From contig JAJDVY010000010.1 in assembly GCA_022825885.1 (NCBI GenBank), positions 1-63,715 of the forward strand: DNA of 63,715 bases, given 5' to 3'. Position 1 is the stretch's first letter; each line of letters starts with the position of its first letter. Of this stretch, positions 49,047-57,351 are shown piece after piece. The notes under the pieces were generated by a model, which did no database searches, was not told the origin of the DNA, and saw nothing but the letters and a program-made list of their open reading frames with translations. The position numbers and the translations under genes were made by a program. The DNA comes from Nitrospirales bacterium (lineage in GTDB: Bacteria; Nitrospirota; Nitrospiria; Nitrospirales; UBA8639).

Positions 49047-52001
49047 GTGACCGATCTCAGGATTAGCGAAGCTGCGTCGGTCCAGTTCCCCATGGTTCGT
49101 CACGCGGCGGAGGTCGGCTGGATGCCGCTCACGCCGGAAGAAGCGATGCATAAGCGTGGCGGCGAGGCCGGCATGCTATTCCGGGACGAACTCGAAGGAG
49201 CAGTTGGGCAATTCAATCCCTGGATGACGGACGACGTCATCCGCTCCGTGGTCGAGAGGATCGAGGCGATCCCTCCGACCATCGAGGGTAACCGTGAGAT
49301 GCTGGCTTGGTTGCATGGTGAGCGCCAATGGTATGACGAGGATGAAAAGCGTCATCGGCGCGTCCGGCTCGTCGATTTTGAAATGCCGAATGCTAACGTC
49401 TTTCACGTCACCTGGGAGTGGAAACTCAAGCCTCCGGCCCGTAGTAAGGGCAACCGGGCTGACGTGATGTTCGTGATCAACGGTGTGCCGGTTGCCATCG
49501 TCGAGCACAAGAACCCCAAGGACGCCGACGCCATCGAACGGGCCGTCACGCAACTGCGACGCTATGAAATTGAGACCCCCGAGTTGATAGCCTCACCGCA
49601 ACTCTTCAACGTCACGCATCTGATTGAATACTGGTATGGTGTCACCTGGAACGCGTCGCGCCGGCATATGGCCCGCTGGAAGGAACGGCCCGAGGAGAGC
49701 TACCGGTTCGCCGTGCAGTCGTTCTTTGAACCATCCGGCTTTCTGCGCACACTACGGGACTGGATTCTATTCTACGTCGAGGATGGCGAGACCAGAAAGT
49801 CAGTCCTCCGTCAGCATCAGCGTCGAGCAGTGGATCGCATCGTCGAACGTTGCTCCGAGCCAGGGAAGCGGCGCGGGCTGATTTGGCATACGCAGGGTTC
49901 CGGCAAGACCTTTACATTGCTCACGGCCGCGCGCCTGATCCTGGAGCGCGATGAACAGTTCCATACGCCGACGGTCGTGGTGGTTGTGGACCGGACGGAG
50001 TTAGAGGGACAACTCAAGGGTTGGGTTGAGAGGCTGCTCGGCGAGATGCAGCAGCAGGACATCGCGGTCTGGCGAGCCGGTTCCAGGGCCGAACTCCGGG
50101 ATTTGTTTGAAACCGACAAGCGCGGTCTGATCCTTTCGATGATTCACAAGTTCGAGGGCATCGAGAAGGACGCCAATCCCCGTGACAACGTCTACGTGTT
50201 CATTGACGAGGCGCACCGGTCGGTGGCCAAGGATCTGGGCACGTACCTGATGGCGGCCTTGCCCAACGCGACGATCATCGGGTTCACCGGCACGCCGATC
50301 GACAAGACGGCCCAAGGCGAGGGCACGTTCAGAATCTTTGGCACCGACGACGAACTCGGCTATCTCGACAAATACACCATCGCCGAGTCAATCGAAGATG
50401 AGACAACGCTCCCGATCCGTCACACGATGGCCCCGAGCGAGATGACAATACCCGCTGAACGCCTCGACAAGGAGTTCTTCGCCCTGGCCGAATTCGAGGG
50501 CGTTACTGACGTTGATGAACTCAATAAAGTCCTTGATCAAGCCGTCGGTCTGCGTACGTTCCTCACCGCTGATGACCGGATCGAGAAGGTTGCGGCGTTT
50601 GTGGCTGAGCACTTCAGGGAGAACGTGGACCGGCTCGGCTACAAGGCGTTCCTCGTGGCCGTGAATCGGGAAGCCTGTGCCAAATACAAGCGCGCGCTCG
50701 ACAGGCTGCTGCCTTCCGACTGGACCACGCCGGTGTATACGGAAAACGTCAACGACGTGGTGGAGCGTCCGCTGGTTGCCGAACTTCAGTTTTCCCCGGA
50801 GCGCGAGGCAGACGTGCGTCTCATGTTCAAGCGTGCAGGCGAGAATCCAAAGATCCTTATTGTCACCGACAAGCTGCTGACGGGCTATGACGCGCCCCTT
50901 CTGTATTGCATGTATCTCGACAAGCCGATGCGCGATCACGTGCTCTTGCAGGCGATTGCGCGAGTGAACCGCCCCTACGTGGATGAGATCGGTACCCGCA
51001 AGCGTATCGGTCTCGTGGTTGATTTCGTCGGAGTGTTGCGCGAGTTGAAGAAGGCGCTACGGTTTGACTCCACGGATGTGAGCGGTGTGATTGAAGACCT
51101 TGATCTGCTGCTGGCTGATTTTCTGGATAAGATCGAACTGGCGAGAGCTGACTACCTCGCCGGAAAAGGAAGCGACGCTGCTGACGAGTGCCTTGAAGAT
51201 ATTGTCTATGGACGTTTCCTGGACCCGGAGCCGCGCAAGGTGTTCTTTGAGACTTACAAGGAGATTGAGGCGCTTTGGGAAATTCTCTCGCCTTCGCCCG
51301 AGCTTCGCGATCATATCGTGACGTACAAGCGGCTTGCGCAACTCTACGCAGCCGTTCGGAACGCTTACACCACCAGGGTCAACTACGTGATTGACCTCGC
51401 CAACAAGACGCGCTCGCTGATCCAGGATGGTGCCGTTCAGCAAGGTCTTGGCTACCGGACAAAAACCGTGACGTTCGACGTGAGCACTCTCGAAGTGCTT
51501 CGAGGGGAATCAGGATCCGATGAGGCCAAGGTCTTCAACCTCGTGCGCGGCCTGCACCGGGAGGTTGAGGATAATCGGGATTCGGCATCTGTGCTCCGTC
51601 CGCTCAAGGATCGCGCAGACCAAGTTCTGAAAGATCTGGAGGAACGCAGAACGACCGGGCTTGCAGCAATGGATCTGCTCGCCGACGTTGCCAGGGAAAA
51701 GGAAGCGGCTGCCAAGACGGCGAAGGAAAGCGGACTCTCACCACGGGCGTTCGGCGTGTATTGGATACTGAAGCATGATCCGAGCCTCGAAATAACCGGC
51801 ATCTCGGCCATGGATTTGGCGAAGGAAGCGGAAGATCTTCTTACGCGCTTTCCCAATGCTGCCGTCAACCCTGACGAGCAACGGCGATTGCGCATGGTGC
51901 TCTATCGCCTCCTTCTGGAGCTGGACAGGGGGGAACGGAGCCGCGTTGTGAAACTCATCCTCTCCATTCTTCTGGACGACGGCGCCGATGCGGATGTGTG
52001 A
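49047..52001 (+). CDS. hsdR: Type I restriction endonuclease subunit
   Basis: GTG 49047 is preceded by GGAGGA at the right spacing and is preferred to ATG 49005. The 984-residue protein has the N-terminal nuclease, RADVMFV with D139 and AIVEHKNP with E153-x-K155. The SF2 translocase follows: Walker [29 protein letters not shown] and [11 protein letters not shown] helical C-terminal domain contacts HsdM. It cleaves unmethylated DNA after ATP-driven translocation. It lies 8.2 kb from hsdS instead of next to it, and base composition resembles hsdM/hsdS rather than the intervening genes, so the three were probably contiguous before the cargo arrived. Confidence 0.95.
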   Translation: MTDLRISEAASVQFPMVRHAAEVGWMPLTPEEAMHKRGGEAGMLFRDELEGAVGQFNPWMTDDVIRSVVERIEAIPPTIEGNREMLAWLHGERQWYDEDEKRHRRVRLVDFEMPNANVFHVTWEWKLKPPARSKGNRADVMFVINGVPVAIVEHKNPKDADAIERAVTQLRRYEIETPELIASPQLFNVTHLIEYWYGVTWNASRRHMARWKERPEESYRFAVQSFFEPSGFLRTLRDWILFYVEDGETRKSVLRQHQRRAVDRIVERCSEPGKRRGLIWHTQGSGKTFTLLTAARLILERDEQFHTPTVVVVVDRTELEGQLKGWVERLLGEMQQQDIAVWRAGSRAELRDLFETDKRGLILSMIHKFEGIEKDANPRDNVYVFIDEAHRSVAKDLGTYLMAALPNATIIGFTGTPIDKTAQGEGTFRIFGTDDELGYLDKYTIAESIEDETTLPIRHTMAPSEMTIPAERLDKEFFALAEFEGVTDVDELNKVLDQAVGLRTFLTADDRIEKVAAFVAEHFRENVDRLGYKAFLVAVNREACAKYKRALDRLLPSDWTTPVYTENVNDVVERPLVAELQFSPEREADVRLMFKRAGENPKILIVTDKLLTGYDAPLLYCMYLDKPMRDHVLLQAIARVNRPYVDEIGTRKRIGLVVDFVGVLRELKKALRFDSTDVSGVIEDLDLLLADFLDKIELARADYLAGKGSDAADECLEDIVYGRFLDPEPRKVFFETYKEIEALWEILSPSPELRDHIVTYKRLAQLYAAVRNAYTTRVNYVIDLANKTRSLIQDGAVQQGLGYRTKTVTFDVSTLEVLRGESGSDEAKVFNLVRGLHREVEDNRDSASVLRPLKDRADQVLKDLEERRTTGLAAMDLLADVAREKEAAAKTAKESGLSPRAFGVYWILKHDPSLEITGISAMDLAKEAEDLLTRFPNAAVNPDEQRRLRMVLYRLLLELDRGERSRVVKLILSILLDDGADADV

Positions 52002-52287
52002 CAAACGGCGTGAGGTTATTCGCAACCGTGTTGCATACTGGGCGCGGCGACTGAACGTCCGCCCGCGTTTGGTCCGGGTTCAGCACATGACGCAGAAGTG
52101 GGGTTCGTGTTCAACGTCGGGCATCGTGACCCTGGCCTACGACCTGGCCGACAGGGAATTGAGCTTTCAAAATTTCGTCATCGCCCATGAATTGCTCCAC
52201 CTGCGCGTACACAACCACAGCAAACTCTTCAAGGCGCTAATGACCGCTCACGTGCCCGGCTGGAAAAGGCACGATGTGAACAGGTAG
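51988..52287 (+). CDS. YgjP-like (DUF45) metallopeptidase
   Basis: The 99-residue protein has [14 protein letters not shown] and [18 protein letters not shown], with the zinc motif H67-E68-x2-H71 and a third histidine nearby. This is the short form of the YgjP/SprT-like family commonly found beside type I hsdR. It overlaps hsdR by 14 bp, so it is translationally coupled. Its role in restriction is not established; regulated turnover of HsdR, as ClpXP provides elsewhere, is one possibility. Confidence 0.88.
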   Translation: MRMCDKRREVIRNRVAYWARRLNVRPRLVRVQHMTQKWGSCSTSGIVTLAYDLADRELSFQNFVIAHELLHLRVHNHSKLFKALMTAHVPGWKRHDVNR

Positions 52288-52430
52288 TGACCTTCGGCAG
52301 CGGAGTCCCTCACGACATAATCCGGAAGACACACGTTTGGCTGATTGATATTATTGGGATGATGGCGCGCGGACAGAGGGGGTGGGAAGAGGCAGGACAG
52401 CAGGAGTTTGGAGTTGATGGACACTGACGA

Positions 52431-52685
52431 ATGATCTACGATTTAACCGAACATGCACGTAAAAGTTTACGAAAACGTCCGACTATTCAGATGGGATGGA
52501 TTGAACGGGTGCTTGCAGAACCTGAGCGCGTGGAACCGGATCGTTTTGATTTGGAACTGGAGCATCGCCTGAGGAGCATTCCGGAATACGAAGGGTGCGC
52601 GTTGCGCGTCATTGTCAAAAAACAGACAAACCCGATCCGGGCCATCACGTGTTATTTCGACCGCAAGATGAGGGGACAGCTATGA
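52431..52685 (+). CDS. DUF4258-like toxin
   Basis: The 84-residue protein reads YDLTEHARKSLRKRPTIQMGWIERVLAEPERVEPD and ALRVIVKKQTNPIRAITCYFDRKM. This is the DUF4258 pattern: LT.HA...L..R.I....IE.VL..PE at the start and RVI.....P..I.T.Y.DRK at the end. It overlaps the following DUF2283 gene by ATGA. The pair parallels 36479-36986 on the opposite side of the restriction island. Expected activity is RNA cleavage, inferred from fold family only. Confidence 0.78.
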   Translation: MIYDLTEHARKSLRKRPTIQMGWIERVLAEPERVEPDRFDLELEHRLRSIPEYEGCALRVIVKKQTNPIRAITCYFDRKMRGQL

Positions 52686-52906
52686 AATTGCGAATAGATG
52701 AAGAAGCCGATGCGTTGCATTTGGAACTCGTTAACGTACCGGTGGAGGAGTCTGAAGAAGTCGCTCCTGGTGTGATTGTGGACTACGACGAATCCAATCA
52801 GGTCGTTGGTATCGAGGTGCTTTATCTTTCGAGACGACCGCAGCCGGTAAACCTGATGGATTTTCAGTTTGAGACCCACCCTAAAAAATTAGCTTCCACG
52901 AGCTGA
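52682..52906 (+). CDS. DUF2283-family protein, presumed antitoxin
   Basis: ATG 52682, on the ATGA overlap with the toxin-like gene, gives 74 residues: MKLRIDEEADALHLELVNVP, SEEVAPGVIVDYDESNQVVGIEVLYLS. This is a textbook DUF2283 sequence (DEEADALYL....-..S.EV.PGVI.DYDE...VVGIEIL). Longer in-frame codons upstream overlap the toxin gene heavily and are rejected. Confidence 0.88.
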   Translation: MKLRIDEEADALHLELVNVPVEESEEVAPGVIVDYDESNQVVGIEVLYLSRRPQPVNLMDFQFETHPKKLASTS

Positions 52907-52979
52907 CACGGATACCACCTTCCTCGCGTCGATGCCATTGCCGTCAGGTTGAGTCTGCGGTCATTCTTTAAAAATTCCA

Positions 52980-55367
52980 ATGCACAACTCACTCCCATGC
53001 TGGAATCCGCGTCGATGGTATGCGGAACTCCGGCACGTCTGGCAGGATACCCGGCTGTTGGTTCTATCCGCGCAGATTGCGGCGATTTATGCGGCCGTGC
53101 TGATCCCGTTCAAGGTGGGGATTCCGATCATCCCCGGCTTTGTGGAACTGAGGCCGGCCAACGTGATTCCCATTGTCAGTTCGCTGCTCTTTGGTCCGGC
53201 CGCGGCGTGGGGGGCGGGGATCGGCAACGTGATCGGGGATTGTTTCGGCACGCTGGGTCCGGCCAGTCTCTTCGGGTTTCTGGGAAATTTTCTTTACGGG
53301 TACGTGCCTTACCTGTTGTGGGGAAACCTGGGGTGGTTGTCGTCCGGACGTGAACCCATGGTGCGTTCCTGGAGACAGGGCGTGGAATACGTGATCGTCT
53401 GTGCATCCGCGTCCATGGTGTGTGCGGCCATGATCGGATGGGGCGTGGAACTGTTGGGTCTCCTCCCGTTTTGGTTGTTGTTCCCGGCCATTTTTTTGAA
53501 CAACCTGGTGATGGCGACGTTGCTCGGCCCGCCGTTGCTGTTGTTTCTCTTTCCACGGGTCAGGCGATGGAACCTGTATTACCGTGACCTGGCGTCCCCG
53601 GCTGCGGCCGGAGAGCGACAAACTCCTTCCGGCGAGTGTCTCCCCTCACCAGGGTCGGCACAACCGGCGAAAACCGGGTCCGTGGCCGTCTCCATTCAGG
53701 ACTTCACGTTTTGCCCGATGGAGAGGGAGCGTCCCGTGCTCAAACACGTGTCACTGGACGTTCAACGTGGAGAATTGGTCGTGCTGATGGGCCGGAGCGG
53801 ATCAGGGAAATCCTCGCTGTGCTACGCCTTGAACGGGCTGGTGCCGCAATTTATCCGGGGTGAATGGACCGGCACGGTGATGGTAGACGGACACTCCACG
53901 ACGCAATCGCCGGTGTGGCAACAGGCGAATCGCGTCGGGATGGTATTTCAGGATTTTGAAACGCAATTGATCTCAACCAACGTGGAGGCTGAACTCCGTT
54001 GCGCCCTGGAAGCGCAGGGAGGAACGCGCGGCTTCGCCGACGAGGAATCCTTTCGTGAGCACGTGCGACGCCTTCTCGATCTTGTCGGGTTGCCGGGTCT
54101 GGAACGGCGTGACCCGTTTTCCTTGTCGGGCGGGCAACGGCAGCGTCTCGTGGTGGCATCTGTCCTGGTCCGGGAACCGCAGGTGATCGTCATGGACCAA
54201 CCGCTGACCGATCTCGACCCCGCGGGCAGACGGCGGTTTCTCCGGCTCCTGGCGGAACTGAAAGCCAAAGGGACAACCATCATCGTCGCCGGGCATGGAG
54301 TCGAAGACCTGATGGAAGCGGACAAGGTCTGTGTGCTGGATGAAGGAGAGATCGCGTGGCAAGGCACTCCCCGCGAACTGCTCGGCCGGCCCGATCTGGC
54401 CGAACGATACGGCGTGAGCCCATATCCGTTGGCCGTATGTTTTCAAGGACGGGGTACGCAACCCTTGCCGGCGACGGTTGAAGAAGCGTGGCAATTAGCG
54501 GATACCCTTGGTCTCAGCATCGTCGCCCCGCAGTTGCACGAGCAGGATTCAGACGTTGTCCGTTCCGAACCTCCGGCAACCTTGCTGGAGTTCAGCAACG
54601 TGTCGGCGTATTACCAGTCGGGCGTTCCGGCGCTCTCCCGGGTTTCCGTGTCGTTTCAGGCCGGCGAATTCGTGGCGATTCTCGGGCAGAATGGTTCGGG
54701 AAAGAGTACGCTGGCGAAATTATGCAATGGGCTTCTGTTGCCGTCGGAAGGCCGCGTGGCGGTGCTCGGAAAGGAGAGACCGCAAACCGGGAGTTTGGCG
54801 TCCATCGTCGGATACGTCTTTCAAAATCCCGACCACCAGATTTTTGCGGAAACCGTGCGCAAAGAAGTCGCCTTCGGCGCGGAGAACGCGGGCTGTTCAC
54901 CCGGTGAATGCGATGCCCGAGTCACCGAAGCCCTGCAAGCGGTGGGGTTGACCGGGGCCGAAGAGCGGGACCCGTTTTCCCTGACGAAAGGCGAACGACA
55001 GCGCGTGGCGGTTGCGTCCATCCTGGCTGCCAAACCCCGGATCCTGATCGTGGATGAGCCGACCACCGGGCTCGATGCGGAAGAATCGGCTCGCATGATG
55101 ACCGTGATGCGCGCGCTGCATCGACAAGGCCATACCATTATCGTGATTACCCATGACATGGGGATCGTTGCGAACTACGCGACGCGATGCGTGCTGATGC
55201 GGGACGGCACCATACTGGCGGATGGTCCGACCAGGGAAATGTTCTCTGACCCCGAACTCCTCCGGTCTGCGGCTTTGGCGTTGCCGCCCCTGACCCGGTT
55301 CGCCAGGCGGTGGGGGGCCACGTTACTGACGGTCGAGGAAGTGCGGAAGGCCTGGTCCGCGTCATGA
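52980..55367 (+). CDS. ECF transporter: S component fused to two ATPase domains
   Basis: The 795-residue protein is three units in one. Residues about 25-200 have five to six hydrophobic segments with PANVIPIVSSLLFGPAAAWGAGIGNVIGD, an ECF S-component (substrate-binding) pattern of the QueT/DUF3744-like type. Residues about 235-480 are ATPase 1 (Walker A GRSGSGKSS with K277, signature LSGGQRQR, VIVMDQPLTDLD). Residues about 535-775 are ATPase 2 (GQNGSGKST with K575, signature degenerate to LTKGERQR, ILIVDEPTTGLD). The first Walker B ends in QP where E is expected, so hydrolysis may be asymmetric. EcfT follows with ATGA overlap. The substrate is unknown, probably a vitamin or its precursor. Confidence 0.9.
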   Translation: MHNSLPCWNPRRWYAELRHVWQDTRLLVLSAQIAAIYAAVLIPFKVGIPIIPGFVELRPANVIPIVSSLLFGPAAAWGAGIGNVIGDCFGTLGPASLFGFLGNFLYGYVPYLLWGNLGWLSSGREPMVRSWRQGVEYVIVCASASMVCAAMIGWGVELLGLLPFWLLFPAIFLNNLVMATLLGPPLLLFLFPRVRRWNLYYRDLASPAAAGERQTPSGECLPSPGSAQPAKTGSVAVSIQDFTFCPMERERPVLKHVSLDVQRGELVVLMGRSGSGKSSLCYALNGLVPQFIRGEWTGTVMVDGHSTTQSPVWQQANRVGMVFQDFETQLISTNVEAELRCALEAQGGTRGFADEESFREHVRRLLDLVGLPGLERRDPFSLSGGQRQRLVVASVLVREPQVIVMDQPLTDLDPAGRRRFLRLLAELKAKGTTIIVAGHGVEDLMEADKVCVLDEGEIAWQGTPRELLGRPDLAERYGVSPYPLAVCFQGRGTQPLPATVEEAWQLADTLGLSIVAPQLHEQDSDVVRSEPPATLLEFSNVSAYYQSGVPALSRVSVSFQAGEFVAILGQNGSGKSTLAKLCNGLLLPSEGRVAVLGKERPQTGSLASIVGYVFQNPDHQIFAETVRKEVAFGAENAGCSPGECDARVTEALQAVGLTGAEERDPFSLTKGERQRVAVASILAAKPRILIVDEPTTGLDAEESARMMTVMRALHRQGHTIIVITHDMGIVANYATRCVLMRDGTILADGPTREMFSDPELLRSAALALPPLTRFARRWGATLLTVEEVRKAWSAS

Positions 55368-56140
55368 ACCTGTCGTTGTACGTGGATACCCGGACGTGGC
55401 TGCACCGGTTGGACGGCCGGACAAAAATCCTCTGCCTGCTCGGGCTCTTTTCCCTGAGCCTGCTGTTCTCCGATCCGGTGTATTTGTTGGGGCTTTGCGC
55501 CGGCGTCCTGGCCCTGGTGCTCTGGGCGCGAAGTCTTCACAATCTGAAAAAGATATGGATCCTGCTGGCGTTGTTGTTTGTGTACAGCGTGATCCTTTGG
55601 CCCTTTTTCGTGGAAGGGACCACCCCGTTATTCACGATCGGCGGGCTGACCGTCATGCGGGAAGGCGTGCTGCATGGGATGGGCATGGGTCTGCGGCTGA
55701 ATGCCATGCTCATCAGCGGGATCGTGCTCTTGTCGAGCACGGCCATTGAAGAACTCGGCGAGGCGTCGAATCGATTGGGCGTGCCCCGCCCCCTGGGATT
55801 TTCGTTGTCGCTTGCCTTTCGATGGGTGCCCGCGTTGCTGGGTTCGATCGGGGCCGTGATTCAGGCCCAGCGGTCAAGAGGGTTGGACGCACACTCAAGG
55901 GGCGTGGTTGGAAAGATCCGCCGGTACCCTCCGTTGATCGTGCCGTTAATCGGTCATACCCTTCGCCAGACCAACCTGCTCGCCATGGCTCTGGAATCCA
56001 AGGGCTTCGGGGCCGGACAGGTTCGGCGCCCCTTGTTTGTTTCGAAAATGCAAAAGGCCGATTTTGTCGCGCTCGCGGTGATTGCCGTCCTGGTGCTGGG
56101 AAGTCTCTGGATGAGGTTCAACGGGTATGGTACTATTTGA
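55364..56140 (+). CDS. ecfT: ECF transporter transmembrane component EcfT
   Basis: ATG 55364 overlaps the fused ATPase gene by ATGA, giving 258 residues: NLSLYVDTRTWLHRLDGRTKILCLLGLFSLSLLF with about five hydrophobic segments. The coupling helix region IQAQRSRGLDA carries the A-R-G type motif of EcfT, and LIGHTLRQTNLLAMALESKGFG is the second. It joins the S-A-A protein to complete an energy-coupling factor importer from only two polypeptides. Confidence 0.92.
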   Translation: MNLSLYVDTRTWLHRLDGRTKILCLLGLFSLSLLFSDPVYLLGLCAGVLALVLWARSLHNLKKIWILLALLFVYSVILWPFFVEGTTPLFTIGGLTVMREGVLHGMGMGLRLNAMLISGIVLLSSTAIEELGEASNRLGVPRPLGFSLSLAFRWVPALLGSIGAVIQAQRSRGLDAHSRGVVGKIRRYPPLIVPLIGHTLRQTNLLAMALESKGFGAGQVRRPLFVSKMQKADFVALAVIAVLVLGSLWMRFNGYGTI

Positions 56141-56210
56141 GCGGGAACGGTGACGTGCTGCGGATTCGCGCGTCCAACTTACAGCGTTTAGCAGGAAAGG
56201 TGGTGGCGGG

Positions 56211-57146
56211 ATGAAAGGGTCTGTCGCTGTTGTGAAACTTCTGGGTGCCGTTTGTGTCATCCTCCTGGTCCAAGGTCAGTCTCTCCTCGCGCAGGAAGGA
56301 ACCTCAACGCAACCCACCAAAACAATCGTCGCCGATCTGTTGGACGTGGACCGGGATTTCTACATCGTGCGGGGCGAACGGGGTGAGATTCAAATCGAAG
56401 CCACGCATAAGACCGAGATCACGGAAGAATTCGGATATGGGGACCGGATCAAAGCCTTGGTGCTCATGAACAACAAGGCGTTGAAAATCGAGCGCGCCGG
56501 ACCGGATGACAAACCGGGGGTGACGGAAAATATGTCGGCACCGGCACCGGCACCGGCCACTGAACCTGAACAAGCCGCCAAGGGAGAAGCCCCTGCACCG
56601 GTCGCGCAGCCTAAGCAACCGGAGTCCAAAACCATTGTGGCCGACCTGCTGGACGTGGACCGGGATTTCTACATCGTGCGGGGCGAACGGGGTGAGATTC
56701 AAATCGAAGCCACGCATAAGACCGAGATCACGGAAGAATTCGGATATGGGGACCGGATCAAAGCCCTGGTGCTCATGAACAACAAGGCGTTAAAAATCGA
56801 GCGCGCCGGACCGGATGACGTGACGGGGGTGACGGAAAATGTGCCGGCACCGGCGCCGGCCCCTGAACCCGAACAAGCCGCCAAGGGAGAAGCCCCTGCG
56901 CCGGTCGCGCAGCCCAAGCAACCGGAATCCAAAACCATTGTCGCCGACCTGCTGGACGTGGACCGGGATTTCTACATCGTGCGGGGCGAACGGGGCGAGA
57001 TTCAAATCGAAGCCACGCATAAGACCGAGATCACGGAAGAATTCGGATATGGGGACCGGATCAAGGCGAAAGTCCTCATGAATAACAAAGCCTTGAAAAT
57101 TGAACGGGCAGGGCCGGATGACGAACCGGGGGTCTATATGGAATGA
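56211..57146 (+). CDS. Exported protein with three near-identical tandem domains
   Basis: A signal peptide (VVKLLGAVCVILLVQGQSLLAQ) is followed by three nearly identical blocks of about 65 residues, each beginning KTIVADLLDVDRDFYIVRGE and ending MNNKALKIERAGPDD. Proline/alanine-rich linkers (APAPA...EPEQAAKGEAPAPVAQPKQPES) separate them. Each block is predicted to be a small beta-barrel, with an EITEEFGYGDRIKA turn. No family is recognised, but the pattern resembles periplasmic OB/SH3-like binding modules. The three copies differ by only a few bases, so the expansion is recent or maintained by conversion. It follows ecfT after 70 bp and may belong to the same unit. Confidence 0.7.
   Translation: MKGSVAVVKLLGAVCVILLVQGQSLLAQEGTSTQPTKTIVADLLDVDRDFYIVRGERGEIQIEATHKTEITEEFGYGDRIKALVLMNNKALKIERAGPDDKPGVTENMSAPAPAPATEPEQAAKGEAPAPVAQPKQPESKTIVADLLDVDRDFYIVRGERGEIQIEATHKTEITEEFGYGDRIKALVLMNNKALKIERAGPDDVTGVTENVPAPAPAPEPEQAAKGEAPAPVAQPKQPESKTIVADLLDVDRDFYIVRGERGEIQIEATHKTEITEEFGYGDRIKAKVLMNNKALKIERAGPDDEPGVYME
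56319..57129. repeat. Tandem coding repeat, three units of about 305 bp
   Basis: Units start at about 56319, 56628 and 56931. Spacing is about 309 and 303 bp; the difference comes from the linker. Within the conserved 200 bp only scattered substitutions are seen, many synonymous. Confidence 0.88.
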
Positions 57147-57231
57147 CGTCGGGACGGTTCGCTGTCGTGGCGGCATCCTCGTGATTTATTAATCGTTTGG
57201 GAAAAGGTGAAATTTGAAAAGGTAATAGCCC

Positions 57232-57351
57232 ATGACCGGTACAACGAAGATGACGACGGCAGGCGCTGAATTGCTTCAAGCCGTCAAACAAATGAAGGCC
57301 GGTGAAAAAGGCCGCGTCTACACCCCGGAGCAATTACTCGCTCAAAAGTTA
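57232..57351 (+). pseudogene. Truncated antitoxin-like regulator start
   Basis: ATG 57232 gives TGTTKMTTAGAELLQAVKQMKAGEKGRVYTPEQ, resembling the N-terminus of HigA/NadS-like HTH antitoxins that normally continue with the HTH region. Here the frame runs into the convergent 3' end of the S9 peptidase gene and loses similarity. It is probably a relic; overlap with the peptidase makes a working gene unlikely. Confidence 0.35.

Noticed and set aside
56319-57129. Possible CRISPR or IS tandem repeat
   Set aside because: The repeats are in-frame protein domains with one signal peptide and linkers, so they are coding duplications.
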